Counted from the stretch's first letter, positions 28,640 through 37,441 are shown. The stretch is 64,000 bases of DNA from Chryseobacterium kimseyorum (GCF_025971945.1 NZ_JAPDHW010000001.1:124001-188000); one strand, 5' to 3'. The notes: generated by a model from the sequence alone, not told the origin. Program-made: numbers and translations.

Positions 28640-28945
28640 AATGTAAACAAGTTTATTACAGCCACGAATTTGAAAAGCGTATTTTGGTTTTGGCAAAGGA
28701 ATTTATTTAAAAGTTAAAGATGATTATCTGAAATTTTCAGCAAACTTCTATTCTACAGGCGTTTGAAGTTTCAATCAGAAGATAGCTATGCTGAATTCAA
28801 AAACGACAAATTCCAATTTTGTATTCAGCTTGACCCACTATGTGAAGTGATTGGTTTATGGAATCACGAAATAGAAATCGGATATTATTCAGAAAACAAA
28901 TATATTTCTGCAGTTCATTACATCATTTCGGAATTTATGAGATGA
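28640..28945 (+). pseudogene. Small gene broken by two frameshifts
   Basis: Three neighbouring frames join into one plausible protein. First YYSHEFEKRILVLAKEF from about 28654, then YLKVKDDYLKFSANFYSTGV, then FQSEDSYAEFKNDKFQFCIQ running to the stop at 28945 (ending AVHYIISEFMR). None has a proper ATG near the junctions; the last part would have to start at a TTG. I infer a former gene of about 100 residues, perhaps an immunity-like protein. No family recognised. Confidence 0.4.
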
Positions 28946-29195
28946 AGAGAAAGTTTGTGACATGTTTTAGCGTCAAACTGTCAGAGAAGTATTTTGAACG
29001 ATAAGTGCTTAAGATTTTAAAGCTATATTCTATTATTAAACTGACAAAAAATACATAACAGCAGTAATCCCCGGTTGAAGTTGCATTTATAAGTCATAGA
29101 AAACGATATTACAGCTTATCAACTGATAAAAATTACTTATATTGAAAGTATGGACATAAAAAAAATTAGAAAAAATTGTATTAGGTGCGTTGATA

Positions 29196-29360
29196 ATGAC
29201 AGTAATTATATTTTGGATGGAAATTAATTTTTATGATGATCATCATTACACGACAAGTAAAATAAACGAAATATTATTTTGGTCATTAATAAGAGGTGCG
29301 GTAATTGCAACTGGTGTTAATATCGGAAATCATTATTTTTCAAAATTAAAAGATAAATAA
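29196..29360 (+). CDS. Small membrane protein (54 aa)
   Basis: An ATG frame of 54 residues with two hydrophobic stretches (MTVIIFWMEINFY, SLIRGAVIATGVNIG). The coding sequence appears to continue upstream as KLEKIVLGALI in the same frame, without a start. A start ATG at 29150 (MDIKK) lies one base out of frame, separated by a run of nine A. The gene may therefore be a longer 70-residue protein with a homopolymer frameshift. Function unknown. Confidence 0.4.
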   Translation: MTVIIFWMEINFYDDHHYTTSKINEILFWSLIRGAVIATGVNIGNHYFSKLKDK

Positions 29361-29442
29361 TTCTACATAATTTTATGATAGTATGTGAGTTGTAACTGTT
29401 TTTTCATGAAATATTTTATATTTCCTTCGCAATAATGATCGT

Positions 29443-29928
29443 ATGAAATTAAAAGCAAAAGTAACCATCAGACAATATCTAAAACTATTATTTAGTTTAG
29501 CATACTCAAAGCCTGTAATGATTTTTCTTATATGTTTCGCATTATTACTCGTGCTTTGGATTACGCTTTTCCATTTAGATATTCTCAATCTTCCTGAACC
29601 TGTTGTTTATCAATATATTACTTTGCTTTTAATCGCTGTGATTCAGCCGACCGTGATACTGACTACAATAATTAGAAATTATTACTCAAGCAATCATTTG
29701 AGGGAAACGCTCGATATAGATCTATCTGATGATAAGATAAAGATCAAAGGAGAATCATTTTATATGGAAATTCTCTGGACGAAAATCTATAAGTTAGCTG
29801 AAAAGAAAAATTGGTTTCTAATCTATCAAAACAATTTGTCTGCGATCCTAATTCCTAAAAAAGATCTATCTACACATCAAATAAAGCAGATTCAGGAAAT
29901 TTTAGGATCTGTAAAAACAATTAAATAA
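29443..29928 (+). CDS. YcxB-like membrane protein
   Basis: A 161-residue protein with two transmembrane helices (PVMIFLICFALLLVLWITLF and a second near 60-80), then a YcxB-like cytoplasmic domain (ISEDKIKIKG-type strand as LSDDKIKIKGESFYMEILW, and WFLIYQNNLSAILIPKKDLS). The family's function is unknown. It is monocistronic. Confidence 0.75.
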   Translation: MKLKAKVTIRQYLKLLFSLAYSKPVMIFLICFALLLVLWITLFHLDILNLPEPVVYQYITLLLIAVIQPTVILTTIIRNYYSSNHLRETLDIDLSDDKIKIKGESFYMEILWTKIYKLAEKKNWFLIYQNNLSAILIPKKDLSTHQIKQIQEILGSVKTIK

Positions 29929-30258
29929 AATCACCAAATGAACTCTTCAAACAAATTGGTTTGTGCACTATTTAGAGAAAATAATGATAATAAAGAAGGT
30001 AAGAGTAGTTTATTTTTTATCTTCCGTTGATTTATTTAGCTGTAAAACTAATAATTATTTTACATTAAATTTTTTTTTGATTCACAATATTTCACTTTTT
30101 CGATTGTGAATTATTCTATAATAAGAATAAATACTTATTTAATACACAGTTTTTATTAAAACAGATTCAATATTTTGTATATATTTGACGGACGATTTAG
30201 ATAAGTAAATCCTACAGTGAAATAGTAATCGCTAATAAATAAAATTTAAAAAGACGTG
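29929..30258. other. Intergenic stretch, nothing recognised
   Basis: About 330 very AT-rich bases. No convincing ORF, RNA gene, hairpin or promoter pair was seen apart from generic TATTTG-like words near 30175-30185. Confidence 0.4.
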
Positions 30259-30804
30259 ATGTTTAAATTTACTTTCTTGAATATTTTTTTGTCAGTATTT
30301 TTGATTCCTTTGATGATGCAGTGTGACAATAGAGGCGAGAATCCGTGTGATCAATATACCAACTTGTCAAACGAGCAGGATTTGATACTGATTTCTCCCA
30401 CCAAGCAGTCATATGCCAAGGGTGAAACAATAAAGTTGAAATTTTCAGTCCCATCGAAAATGAAAGTCAATTCAAAGGACATTGATATTTTTCAGACAAC
30501 AAAACAATCCTCCGGAATTTTGAGGATACATCTTTCTGAGCTTTTTCAGGACAATAACGTCAACTTTGTAAAAGGGAAGAAAATTGATGATTTTAGTTCG
30601 TCTCCTGTTTACAACACTGTGACTGATAGTTATGAATTAGAAGTTGATGTTATCCTAAACAGAAAAGGTATCTATTCATTTGATTCTTTTGCAACTTTTC
30701 AGGATAGGGAATTCGAAGAAGGGCAATGCGTCTTTATCCAAATAATTACAAGTATTAAAGGAAATAACATTTCTGACAATAGATTTGAATTTGTTGTCAT
30801 CTAA
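30259..30804 (+). CDS. Hypothetical lipoprotein
   Basis: A 181-residue protein with a signal ending in PLMMQC, which may be lipidated at that Cys. The mature part looks like an Ig-like beta-sandwich (LILISPTKQSYAKGETIKLK, SYELEVDVILNRKGIYSFDS). I start it at the ATG at 30259; a GTG one codon earlier is equally open. No known family. Probably surface or periplasmic. Confidence 0.65.
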   Translation: MFKFTFLNIFLSVFLIPLMMQCDNRGENPCDQYTNLSNEQDLILISPTKQSYAKGETIKLKFSVPSKMKVNSKDIDIFQTTKQSSGILRIHLSELFQDNNVNFVKGKKIDDFSSSPVYNTVTDSYELEVDVILNRKGIYSFDSFATFQDREFEEGQCVFIQIITSIKGNNISDNRFEFVVI

Positions 30805-31050
30805 AAATTCATTTTCAGATGAAAGAAGGATGATCCGCTCAAATATATTTAAAAGTAAAAAAGGTATGATATCTCAGTCAGCAGATTTGTAGTATTAACG
30901 ATGCAATGAAATTTGCTTTCAGTATCAGAAAAAAAGAAAATTTTTACAACATGGTTGGCGGAAATTGTCGCCTCAATCTGTAATCTGCCCGTCTGTAGAA
31001 TCGCTCAAGCATTTGTATATTATGATCTATTGTTACCGAACTGCGAAAAT

Positions 31051-31647
31051 ATGGTCACTTGTAATTTTCAAACTCCACTTTCTAAATTGACAAAAAAATT
31101 AAAATCTATTTTCTGGATCATGATAACTGTTTCATTTCTTGGAATAGTCTATTTTGTTTCAAAATGGAATAAGATTGATATTGATAAAAATATCGGAAAA
31201 TCAAGGGCAGTAAAAAATCTTAATTCCAAAGTTTTTGATCCAGCTTTCATTATGTTAGACTCTGCAAAAATACGTACAGACCTAGAAATATTTGGAAGAA
31301 TGGATGATACGATATCTTTCAACTTTAACATTACCAAAAGTGTGAGATCTGATCACATTTATTTTTTGAATTTTAACCGTGGTGATGGGTTTACTGGAGT
31401 TAATATAACAGTATCAAAATTTGGAAATTTCTTTTACACATCATCCGAATTTTATACTGATAACATAAGAATGTTTGATTTTTTAGAATCCGAAAGATAC
31501 ACTGTGAGGAAACAGAAATTAACACTGGATAAATCTCAATATAAAAAAGGTGACAGTATTTTTGGAAAAATAGAATTGCAGATAAAATTTAATCCAACTG
31601 ATTCGATAACTAATGCTAAAGGATATTTCAGAAGCATTATTGACTAA
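31051..31647 (+). CDS. Hypothetical single-pass membrane protein
   Basis: From the ATG at 31051 the protein has 198 residues: a short cytoplasmic tail, one transmembrane helix (IFWIMITVSFLGIVYFV), then an extracytoplasmic beta-rich domain (DTISFNFNITKSVRSDHIYF, SIFGKIELQIKF). The frame is open upstream to a TTG at 30913, but the extra 46 residues look non-coding. I do not recognise a family. The preceding lipoprotein gene is on the same strand, and both have Ig-like or beta-rich exported parts. Confidence 0.6.
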   Translation: MVTCNFQTPLSKLTKKLKSIFWIMITVSFLGIVYFVSKWNKIDIDKNIGKSRAVKNLNSKVFDPAFIMLDSAKIRTDLEIFGRMDDTISFNFNITKSVRSDHIYFLNFNRGDGFTGVNITVSKFGNFFYTSSEFYTDNIRMFDFLESERYTVRKQKLTLDKSQYKKGDSIFGKIELQIKFNPTDSITNAKGYFRSIID

Positions 31648-31966
31648 TTATGTCTAATGGAAGACTTTTAAAATATGCGAACGTAAATCAGGAGGTAGAT
31701 CAATCAAATTCTAAACTGTAAATATTCTGCATCACATTTCTGTTTAATTTATTTTGATTGGAAGGGTATTGATATCATTATGTTAATCAGGTAGAATCCT
31801 AAGAATATTGAAAATTCCTAAAAAATAAAGGCAGGATTTAATAGCGATCCTTTACAATTCTACAGCAATTTTTATTATTGATATTAAATGGAGTAGTGGA
31901 GACAAGTTATTTTAGAAATTAATTTATATCAAAATCTTATATATAAATAATAACCTTATTACCTCA
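31648..31966. other. Intergenic stretch, nothing recognised
   Basis: About 320 bases between the membrane-protein gene and the truncated secreted-protein gene. No ORF, RNA gene or clear hairpin was found. Confidence 0.4.
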
Positions 31967-32215
31967 ATGAAAAAGAAAATCCTGAAGTTTGTATTAAGTT
32001 TTGTTCTACTGTTGCCATTCAACCGATATCAATCGCAGGCTGTAAAAACTTCTGACAGTAAAGAGTTTTTCTATAATGTAAGCATTGGAGCAATTATTGG
32101 GGGAATCGGTGCGGTAATTAATAAAAAGCCTGAACAAAAGTTTGACAAAGTCTTTTTTAAAGGATTTCACTCCTTTGACGTATTCGTATTGTTGGTAACC
32201 ACCGTTATAATTTAG
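31967..32215 (+). pseudogene. 5' fragment of a secreted protein, cut by a rearrangement
   Basis: A signal peptide (FVLSFVLLLPFNRYQSQA) and about 45 mature residues (EFFYNVSIGAIIGGIGAVIN, KKPEQKFDKVFFKGF) look like the N-terminus of a longer Chryseobacterium-type secreted protein. After FFKGF (about 32167) the frame becomes the antisense of the SMI1/KNR4 remnant and soon stops. The gene therefore appears to have lost its 3' part at a junction near 32159-32167. The identity of the full gene is inference. Confidence 0.6.
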
Positions 32216-32317
32216 ATAATGTTGTACAAAATCTTTAGGAAGATTAATCTCATTTGTTTTCTCAAGTTCTGAAATCTCAAATCCAGTAGTCTGCTGTTCT
32301 GTCTGTTCAAATTCCAT
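32006..32317 (-). pseudogene. Truncated SMI1/KNR4 (SUKH) immunity gene
   Basis: From ATG 32317 the first 53 codons resemble the start of a SUKH-family immunity protein: FEISELEKTNEINLPKDFVQ, then HYLNYNGG, the classic LPxDYxxFLLxxNGG pattern. After VKGVKSF (about 32159) the frame is merely the antisense of the truncated secreted-protein gene. It starts 11 nt after the stop of the WHH nuclease remnant, as expected for a toxin's cognate immunity gene. Confidence 0.7.
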
Positions 32318-32328
32318 TATAATTATAT

Positions 32329-32808
32329 TTACCAAGTTTTAAATGTATATGAATAACCTGTAGCAGCTTTATACTGGCTACAACCTCCGACGTGGGAAAT
32401 TCCGTTATGAGCCTGTTGCTTCACCAACTGCATTGTTCCTGTATTTGTTAATGGATCATAATCATCTAAATGATGCCACACATATCCTTTTGGTGTACTT
32501 TTTTGTCCCAATGCTGCTAAACTTGCGTCACCAAAATCCATCTTGTAATAACCAGAATATTGTATCGGTATTGTATTTGTTTGTCCTTGCTTTACTGGAT
32601 ACAGTGCATCACTATTTGCGTAATTAAATCATCCATTAGGCATTGCTTCAACTCCAATAAATCCTCTATCGTCTATTTTTTGGAGTTCCTCTACGCTAGC
32701 ATATCCATTATGCACCAAAAATCACATCTTCAGTCACATAATAGTTATCGTTGCCTCCAATATCAAAATTATAAACTTTTACACAATAATTAAAGCTGTC
32801 CTACCGAA
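32329..32808 (-). pseudogene. Polymorphic toxin tip: Hint end plus WHH-type HNH nuclease
   Basis: The minus strand carries the C-terminal end of a polymorphic toxin. It starts with a Hint (intein-like) motif, VYNFDIGGNDNYYVTEDV, continuing after a frameshift as VHNGYA. Then comes a linker (EELQKIDDRGFIGVEAMPNG) with an in-frame TGA. Last is an HNH/ENDO VII nuclease of the WHH type: GYVWHHLDDYDP, then TMQLVKQQAHNGISHVGG, stopping at 32329. The N-terminal delivery part of the toxin is absent. The last 70 residues are uninterrupted and keep the WHH and His residues, but there is no natural start, so the gene is dead or a recombination donor tip. Confidence 0.75.
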
Positions 32809-32849
32809 CAGCTTCTATGATAATTACAAATTTTAAATAAATATTTTTT

Positions 32850-33452
32850 TTATATAATATTTTTAAATTTATCAATTGGGGATAAACCAACTTTTTTTCT
32901 TTTTGCATTAATCTGTTCAAGTTCTTCGTTTGAAAGAGGTTTCTCGTTAATATCATTTTCATCATCAATAAAAAAAGTATCAATAAATTCATCTAATGTG
33001 CTAGCAATAAATATATCTTTTTCTTCAATATCGCTCCCATGGTGCCAGTAATAAATTTTACCGAAAGAGTTTTTTTCTAATGAATAATAAATAATATCAC
33101 CTGGATATCCATCAAATATGGGAAAAAACTTAACTATTATTTGATCTGTTGAACAGTATTGATTTATTATTGACTCTATACTTTTACGTGATTGGCCCCA
33201 TCCGAATATCGTTCCAATTTCAATTTTCCCTGATTGTAAAAATCCTAACTTATTCACACTTTTCGCAAAAACATCTTTGATAAACCTGCTGTTACCAAAT
33301 TTGGATGTAAATTCAATTATTTCACTTTCAGGAATATTGCCCATAATTTTTTTAACAAAAGACAAACCTTCATCTTGCAATGATTCTAAATCTTCAATAT
33401 TTAGGTATTTAACACCTCCTAAATTCTCAATTTTATTAAAGATATTACTCAT
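32850..33452 (-). CDS. SMI1/KNR4-like (SUKH) immunity protein
   Basis: An intact 200-residue protein with the SUKH-type pattern: a helical start (YLNIEDLESLQDEGLSFVKK), a central strand block (IIVKFFPIFDGYPGDIIYYS) and a C-terminal FGKIYYWHHGSDIEE, FIASTLDEFIDTFF. Immunity proteins of this superfamily bind and neutralise nuclease toxin tips in the cytoplasm. It starts 11 nt after the stop of the LHH-like toxin remnant (33464), the same spacing as in the second module. SUKH assignment rests on pattern only. Confidence 0.7.
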   Translation of the reverse strand: MSNIFNKIENLGGVKYLNIEDLESLQDEGLSFVKKIMGNIPESEIIEFTSKFGNSRFIKDVFAKSVNKLGFLQSGKIEIGTIFGWGQSRKSIESIINQYCSTDQIIVKFFPIFDGYPGDIIYYSLEKNSFGKIYYWHHGSDIEEKDIFIASTLDEFIDTFFIDDENDINEKPLSNEELEQINAKRKKVGLSPIDKFKNII

Positions 33453-33463
33453 GATTTATTTTT

Positions 33464-33760
33464 TTAAATTCCATTCAATTCTCTCATATCAGAAGCAATT
33501 CCTTTATGAGGAACATTCCCATGTAAATATGTGGGGATTAATTGTACAGATTTGTCACTTGCTGACTTAACCAATCTTAAGCTTCTTTTTGTTTCTTAAA
33601 ACCATATTCTTCTTTCATTTTTTCATTCCATCAACTTTTAAATCATCTCCAACCTTCCATTTGCTAAAATTCCGGTCTGCCATTTGTAAATGGAATTGGT
33701 TCGTTATTTGTTACTGCGTTCACCTCTGGCTTATCATGTTACACAAATTTTTCATAATTT
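33464..33760 (-). pseudogene. Polymorphic toxin tip remnant, HNH nuclease of LHH-like type
   Basis: Minus-strand pieces in several frames fit one nuclease tip: NNEPIPFTNGRPEF, FSKWKVGDDLKVDGMK, then SVQLIPTYLHGNVPHKGIAS followed by DMRELNGI and a stop at 33464. LHGNVPHKG resembles the metal-binding end of HNH/ENDO VII toxins with an LHH motif. At least three frameshifts or stops separate the pieces, so it is not functional. The SUKH-like gene follows 11 nt later. The upstream limit is uncertain. Confidence 0.6.
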
Positions 33761-33888
33761 TCCATGATCTTTATATCATTGATAATATATCGCATAATTC
33801 TGAAACTTTGCAAAAAAAGCCAATTTTCAATTCCTCCAGGTGGGTTATATTACAAAGTATTTTCAAAAATTTTAAATCTTAATATTCC

Positions 33889-34803
33889 TTAAATAAATAC
33901 AAAGCTATCACTTTCCCCGTATCTTGCACACCAAAAATTGACCCAAAGATGAAACGCTTTTTCATTTGAAAACTGTTTTAAAATTTGCAATCTAGCACTA
34001 ACTTCTGATGGTGTGAAACCCGGACCATTTATTATTAGCCAAGCTTTATTCAATTGAGAGGTAGTAATATACAAATCAAAAAGATCTTTTTTGTCTTGAT
34101 CAGGCTGTAGCCATTTTGGAATATCATTTACCGATTTATATTTAGGTTCATTTCGAAATAAGAAAAACCCTTTCTTTTCAGCATTATAGCCAATCCACTC
34201 CTTTTTCGTTATTTCAAAATATGAACTCTCTTGGATTGCGTCTGTGTTAAGAAGTTCTCCTGCTGAAGGATAGAAACCCGTATAATCACTAACGTTTTGC
34301 ATCTTGTACATCCACAATGGTTGTTTTTCTTTGAATGATTTTAATTCAGAACTCCACTCAGTTGAGTTTAATCCTGATAATCTCTTAATTTCATCAAAAT
34401 TATATTTTAAATCTAAACGATTTAAAGTTTGATTTTTTTCAATATTTGAAATGTCAATATTTTCTATAATGTCAATGAAGTATTCTAATATTAATGTATC
34501 AATAAATTGATCCGGCGTTCTAGCAATTTCCGCAGTCAAAAATTGATCAGAAAATTCCATGTACGAAAAAGTTGCTTCCCGGTTGGTAAACCAATTCTTA
34601 GTCAGACCGTACGAAATAGGAGTTGAGTCATAATTTATTATAATAGGCAAGAAAAATGGAGGGAAAGCAAAATTCTTTTGTGAATTTACTTCATCTAAAT
34701 CATAATACTCCCATGCACTATATTTGCTAAAAAAAAATATTTTTCCAGCACATAAATCTATAATTCTTTTATCAACTCCCAGTAATTCAAGTATTTCTTT
34801 CAT
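33889..34803 (-). CDS. Hypothetical protein, possibly an immunity protein
   Basis: A 304-residue cytoplasmic protein without signal or TM segments. It begins MKEILELLGVDKRIIDLCAG and contains PFFLPIIINYDSTPISYGLT and TPDQFIDTLILEYFIDIIEN, which recalls SUKH/SMI1-type immunity proteins in style (an FPPFFLPI strand and a DQFI helix). The C-terminal half (WLINGPGFTPSEVSARLQIL-like region, LWVNFWCARYGESD) is unfamiliar. A TACATTTG -7 box at 34834-34827 lies just upstream. Its place in the toxin-remnant cluster suggests immunity to a lost toxin. No firm family. Confidence 0.6.
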   Translation of the reverse strand: MKEILELLGVDKRIIDLCAGKIFFFSKYSAWEYYDLDEVNSQKNFAFPPFFLPIIINYDSTPISYGLTKNWFTNREATFSYMEFSDQFLTAEIARTPDQFIDTLILEYFIDIIENIDISNIEKNQTLNRLDLKYNFDEIKRLSGLNSTEWSSELKSFKEKQPLWMYKMQNVSDYTGFYPSAGELLNTDAIQESSYFEITKKEWIGYNAEKKGFFLFRNEPKYKSVNDIPKWLQPDQDKKDLFDLYITTSQLNKAWLIINGPGFTPSEVSARLQILKQFSNEKAFHLWVNFWCARYGESDSFVFI

Positions 34804-35069
34804 ATTCTAGTCATTATCTTTTTTATCAAATGTACGTGAATTATTTTGAAAAATTGTTTTACATGTTTTGAACTTATTGGATTTCTAATTGGGCGAGAAC
34901 CGCATATTGTCCCGCGATGAATGTCCTGCTCTGATTATAGTTTTCGGATTAATTCTGTTACAAACAGCAGCTAACGCAATTAAAATCAGTTATAAAGATA
35001 CGATTACTGTTCTCCTTCAATTATATGATTACAAGCTGAATGCTTAAGTTAGTTGGTGGAGATAAATCA

Positions 35070-35959
35070 TTAATCATCCAATAACGAAAAGTTCCTTCCT
35101 GGCTTTTTTCTTTCCCTTTCAAGCTCTTCCCACTCTTCAACAGTATATCTTTTATTATCTACAATTTTATGTATTCCACCCTGGTAACTGTCAAAATCAG
35201 TCCAAACTTCAAATTTGTTTCCTCAAATAGCTCATCGTCACCCGAAATTATGTTTCGGCATGTAATTTTCTTGATAACATTTGTAATCCTTTCAATCACA
35301 ATTTCTATTTTGGAATCGATTGAAAAGTCAAGTGAAAAATGGTAGCTTCTCGCTTTAACTTTAAAATTTTGATTTGATAGTAATTTTTCCATTACCTCTT
35401 CATTAAATTCGATACAACCTTCAAGAAGAACTTCACGGTCGTTTAATTCCTTACACAAAAACATAGTTTTAACCAGAATATTAAGAGGTATTAAAAGTAA
35501 ATCTAATCCACGGTAATGCTCTCCGGTCAAATACATGCCTTTGGAATCATTGAAAAAAGGAAGATAAACGCCATTGGAAAAAGTGTCATATTCCATTCCC
35601 AGTGGCGTTTCAAAATATAGCTTTTCCAGGACAAGAAACTGAACTTTATTAGCAGTATTGCTGTGCTTGTTCCTATAATTATTCCACAGGGGTTTGAATG
35701 ATTTTTTTTAAGTGATAGCTGCAAGGTTTAATTTCCAATTGTAATGCCATGTCACCGGATTGAATATTAATGGGTCTTTGGTATTAATACTGTTGTATTC
35801 CATATTAGTAAAGATAAAACTTAAGTCTCCGGCATCGAGCTTATTACAGGACAAACTGAATTTTCCCGAAGCGTTTAAATTCAAAAGTACTTTCCCTTTA
35901 AAGGAGCTACTTTTCTGTATTTTAAAGTTATAGACTACTGCTTCTATCTTATCTTGCAT
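35070..35959 (-). pseudogene. Cytoplasmic gene broken by a nonsense codon and a frameshift
   Basis: ATG 35959 starts 83 codons (MQDKIEAVVYNFKIQKSSSF...) that end at TAA 35710-35708. The same frame then continues without any start codon (KSFKPLWNNYRNKHSNTANK, FLVLEKLYFETPLG) into MEYDTFSNGVYLPFFNDSKG and on to about 35222. There the protein-like sequence jumps frame to KFEVWTDFDSYQGGIHKIVD and ends ...KKPGRNFSLLDD at 35070. Together this is one gene of about 296 codons. Alternatively it is two genes, the second starting at ATG 35596 and frameshifted. No known family; context suggests an immunity or effector-linked gene. Confidence 0.5.
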
Positions 35960-36077
35960 AATAGTAATTTGTGGGCTGTTAGATGTCTCTTAGATATTTA
36001 TAATTACGGGAGTCCGTGGAGTTTCGATCATTCTGATACGATATAAGTCTACTTTGAAGACGCTTATTTCAAGCTTA

Positions 36078-36857
36078 TTACTGCTGATAATTTTCGGGGT
36101 TAGCACTCTCTATGTACCCTTGTTCTACATCCTTTTTCATAGCAGCAACAATGTTAGAGGGAACCATATAATGATTTAAAATTCTATCTTCAGAAGATTC
36201 CATTTTTTCAGGATCCTGAATCGTATGATATAATTTGAATAGTAATTCGTCCTCTGTTAGGAATTGATAGGGATCTTTAACATAAGTACTTCTAAATGCT
36301 ACATATTCATTCACTTTTTCAATGGCTTTTTCAAATTGCTCCGTGCGGATGAGGGACGAATAAAGCCTGATATAAGTCAAAGAAAGCCATTGCGCAAATA
36401 TCTTTCTTTGATCTTCTGCCGAAGATTCATCTCGGTTCTTATCAAAATTTGCAAGCAAGTGTTCAGCCTCCATTATAACATCATCGTAACGTGCTAACTT
36501 GTAGTATAAAAGTACTAACCTAAGATATCCCATTTTGAATGGAACTTCCTGCGAAATAGATTCCCTGTAATATTTTTCTGCCAAGTCGTCGTCCTCTTTC
36601 TTTTCTGCAATCATTCCTTTCAGTTCGAAAGCCTCTGAATAATAAGGATCAACTTCTAAGGCTTTATTACAATATTCCAATGACGCATCATCTGCATTTA
36701 CATCCAAATAAGCGCTTGCCAAAAGCGCTAAATACCGCTTGTTCTGTGGGAATTCATTATTTAAAATATGAAGATTAGCAATCGCTTTTTCAGCCTCACC
36801 AAACATTCTTTGATTGCTAATTTTCTGCAATAACTTCTCAACTTCCTGTTCCGTCAT
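36078..36857 (-). CDS. Tetratricopeptide-repeat protein
   Basis: A 259-residue helical protein with TPR-like repeats: RMFGEAEKAIANLHILNNEF, LLASAYLDVNADDASLEYCN, EAFELKGMIAEKKEDDDLAE and FEKAIEKVNEYVAFRS. There is no signal peptide. TPR proteins are protein-binding scaffolds. Beside a possible effector remnant (36878-37030) it could be a chaperone or immunity protein for a secreted effector, but this is only context. It keeps an intact frame, unlike its neighbours. Confidence 0.7.
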   Translation of the reverse strand: MTEQEVEKLLQKISNQRMFGEAEKAIANLHILNNEFPQNKRYLALLASAYLDVNADDASLEYCNKALEVDPYYSEAFELKGMIAEKKEDDDLAEKYYRESISQEVPFKMGYLRLVLLYYKLARYDDVIMEAEHLLANFDKNRDESSAEDQRKIFAQWLSLTYIRLYSSLIRTEQFEKAIEKVNEYVAFRSTYVKDPYQFLTEDELLFKLYHTIQDPEKMESSEDRILNHYMVPSNIVAAMKKDVEQGYIESANPENYQQ

Positions 36858-36877
36858 TTTTCTTTAATTTATTTATA

Positions 36878-37030
36878 TCATAATCTATAAACCTCTAATG
36901 TATTGCCTGGCGGTAGTTTCCCATGGGTAGCTGCATAACAATATTTTTTTGTGTCAACACCAACATCCCTGTTTGGATCATTATGATGGGAAATATATGA
37001 AGTTGTATATTGAGCTAAAACTTTATAAAA
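36878..37030 (-). pseudogene. Unidentified C-terminal protein fragment
   Basis: Just upstream of the TPR gene the minus strand reads KVLAQYTTSYISHHNDPNRD, then DTKKYCYAATHGKLPPGNTL, ending in EVYRL and a TGA at 36878. The composition (His, Cys, Gly-rich, no start) looks like the C-terminus of an effector or enzyme whose front part is missing. I do not recognise the family. Confidence 0.35.
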
Positions 37031-37122
37031 GAAAAAACTAGAAAACAAGTCAGACTGAGTGAATTTTTTTTCAAAAATTTTAAAACATTTATTTTTGATA
37101 GATTCTTTTCAGCGGTGTTCTG

Positions 37123-37272
37123 TTAATGCTGATGATTATTTTGACGAGATTCTATGATTGCTTTTTTCATAGCATATTTTACAACACGATATATGGCATA
37201 ACCTACAGCAACAAGAATAGGGATAAGTATTATTGCTAATAGTATGATATGTCGAAAAGATATTACTAACAT
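37123..37272 (-). CDS. Small single-TM protein (49 aa)
   Basis: An ATG frame of 49 residues with one strong transmembrane helix (HIILLAIILIPILVAVGYAI) followed by a basic tail (RVVKYAMKKAIIESRQNNHQ). Plausible as a small membrane protein; no family known. The remaining parts of 37031-37441 are AT-rich and show nothing else. Confidence 0.4.
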   Translation of the reverse strand: MLVISFRHIILLAIILIPILVAVGYAIYRVVKYAMKKAIIESRQNNHQH

Positions 37273-37441
37273 TTGCTTGAATTTAAATTAATTATCCTCT
37301 AATATACATTTTTTTTCAATCTTGTCCTGATGCTCATCAAAAACACAAATAAGATTCTTCTCAGATCAACAGAAACTCTACTTTTATTTTTTTTTTGCTT
37401 ATTCCATTTTTACTTTACTGATATGATTTTTTAAAATTTAA

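Noticed and set aside
35527..35724. 65-codon minus-strand frame with a hydrophobic stretch
   Set aside because: It lies in another frame of the broken 35070-35959 gene and only that frame keeps protein-like continuity on both sides.
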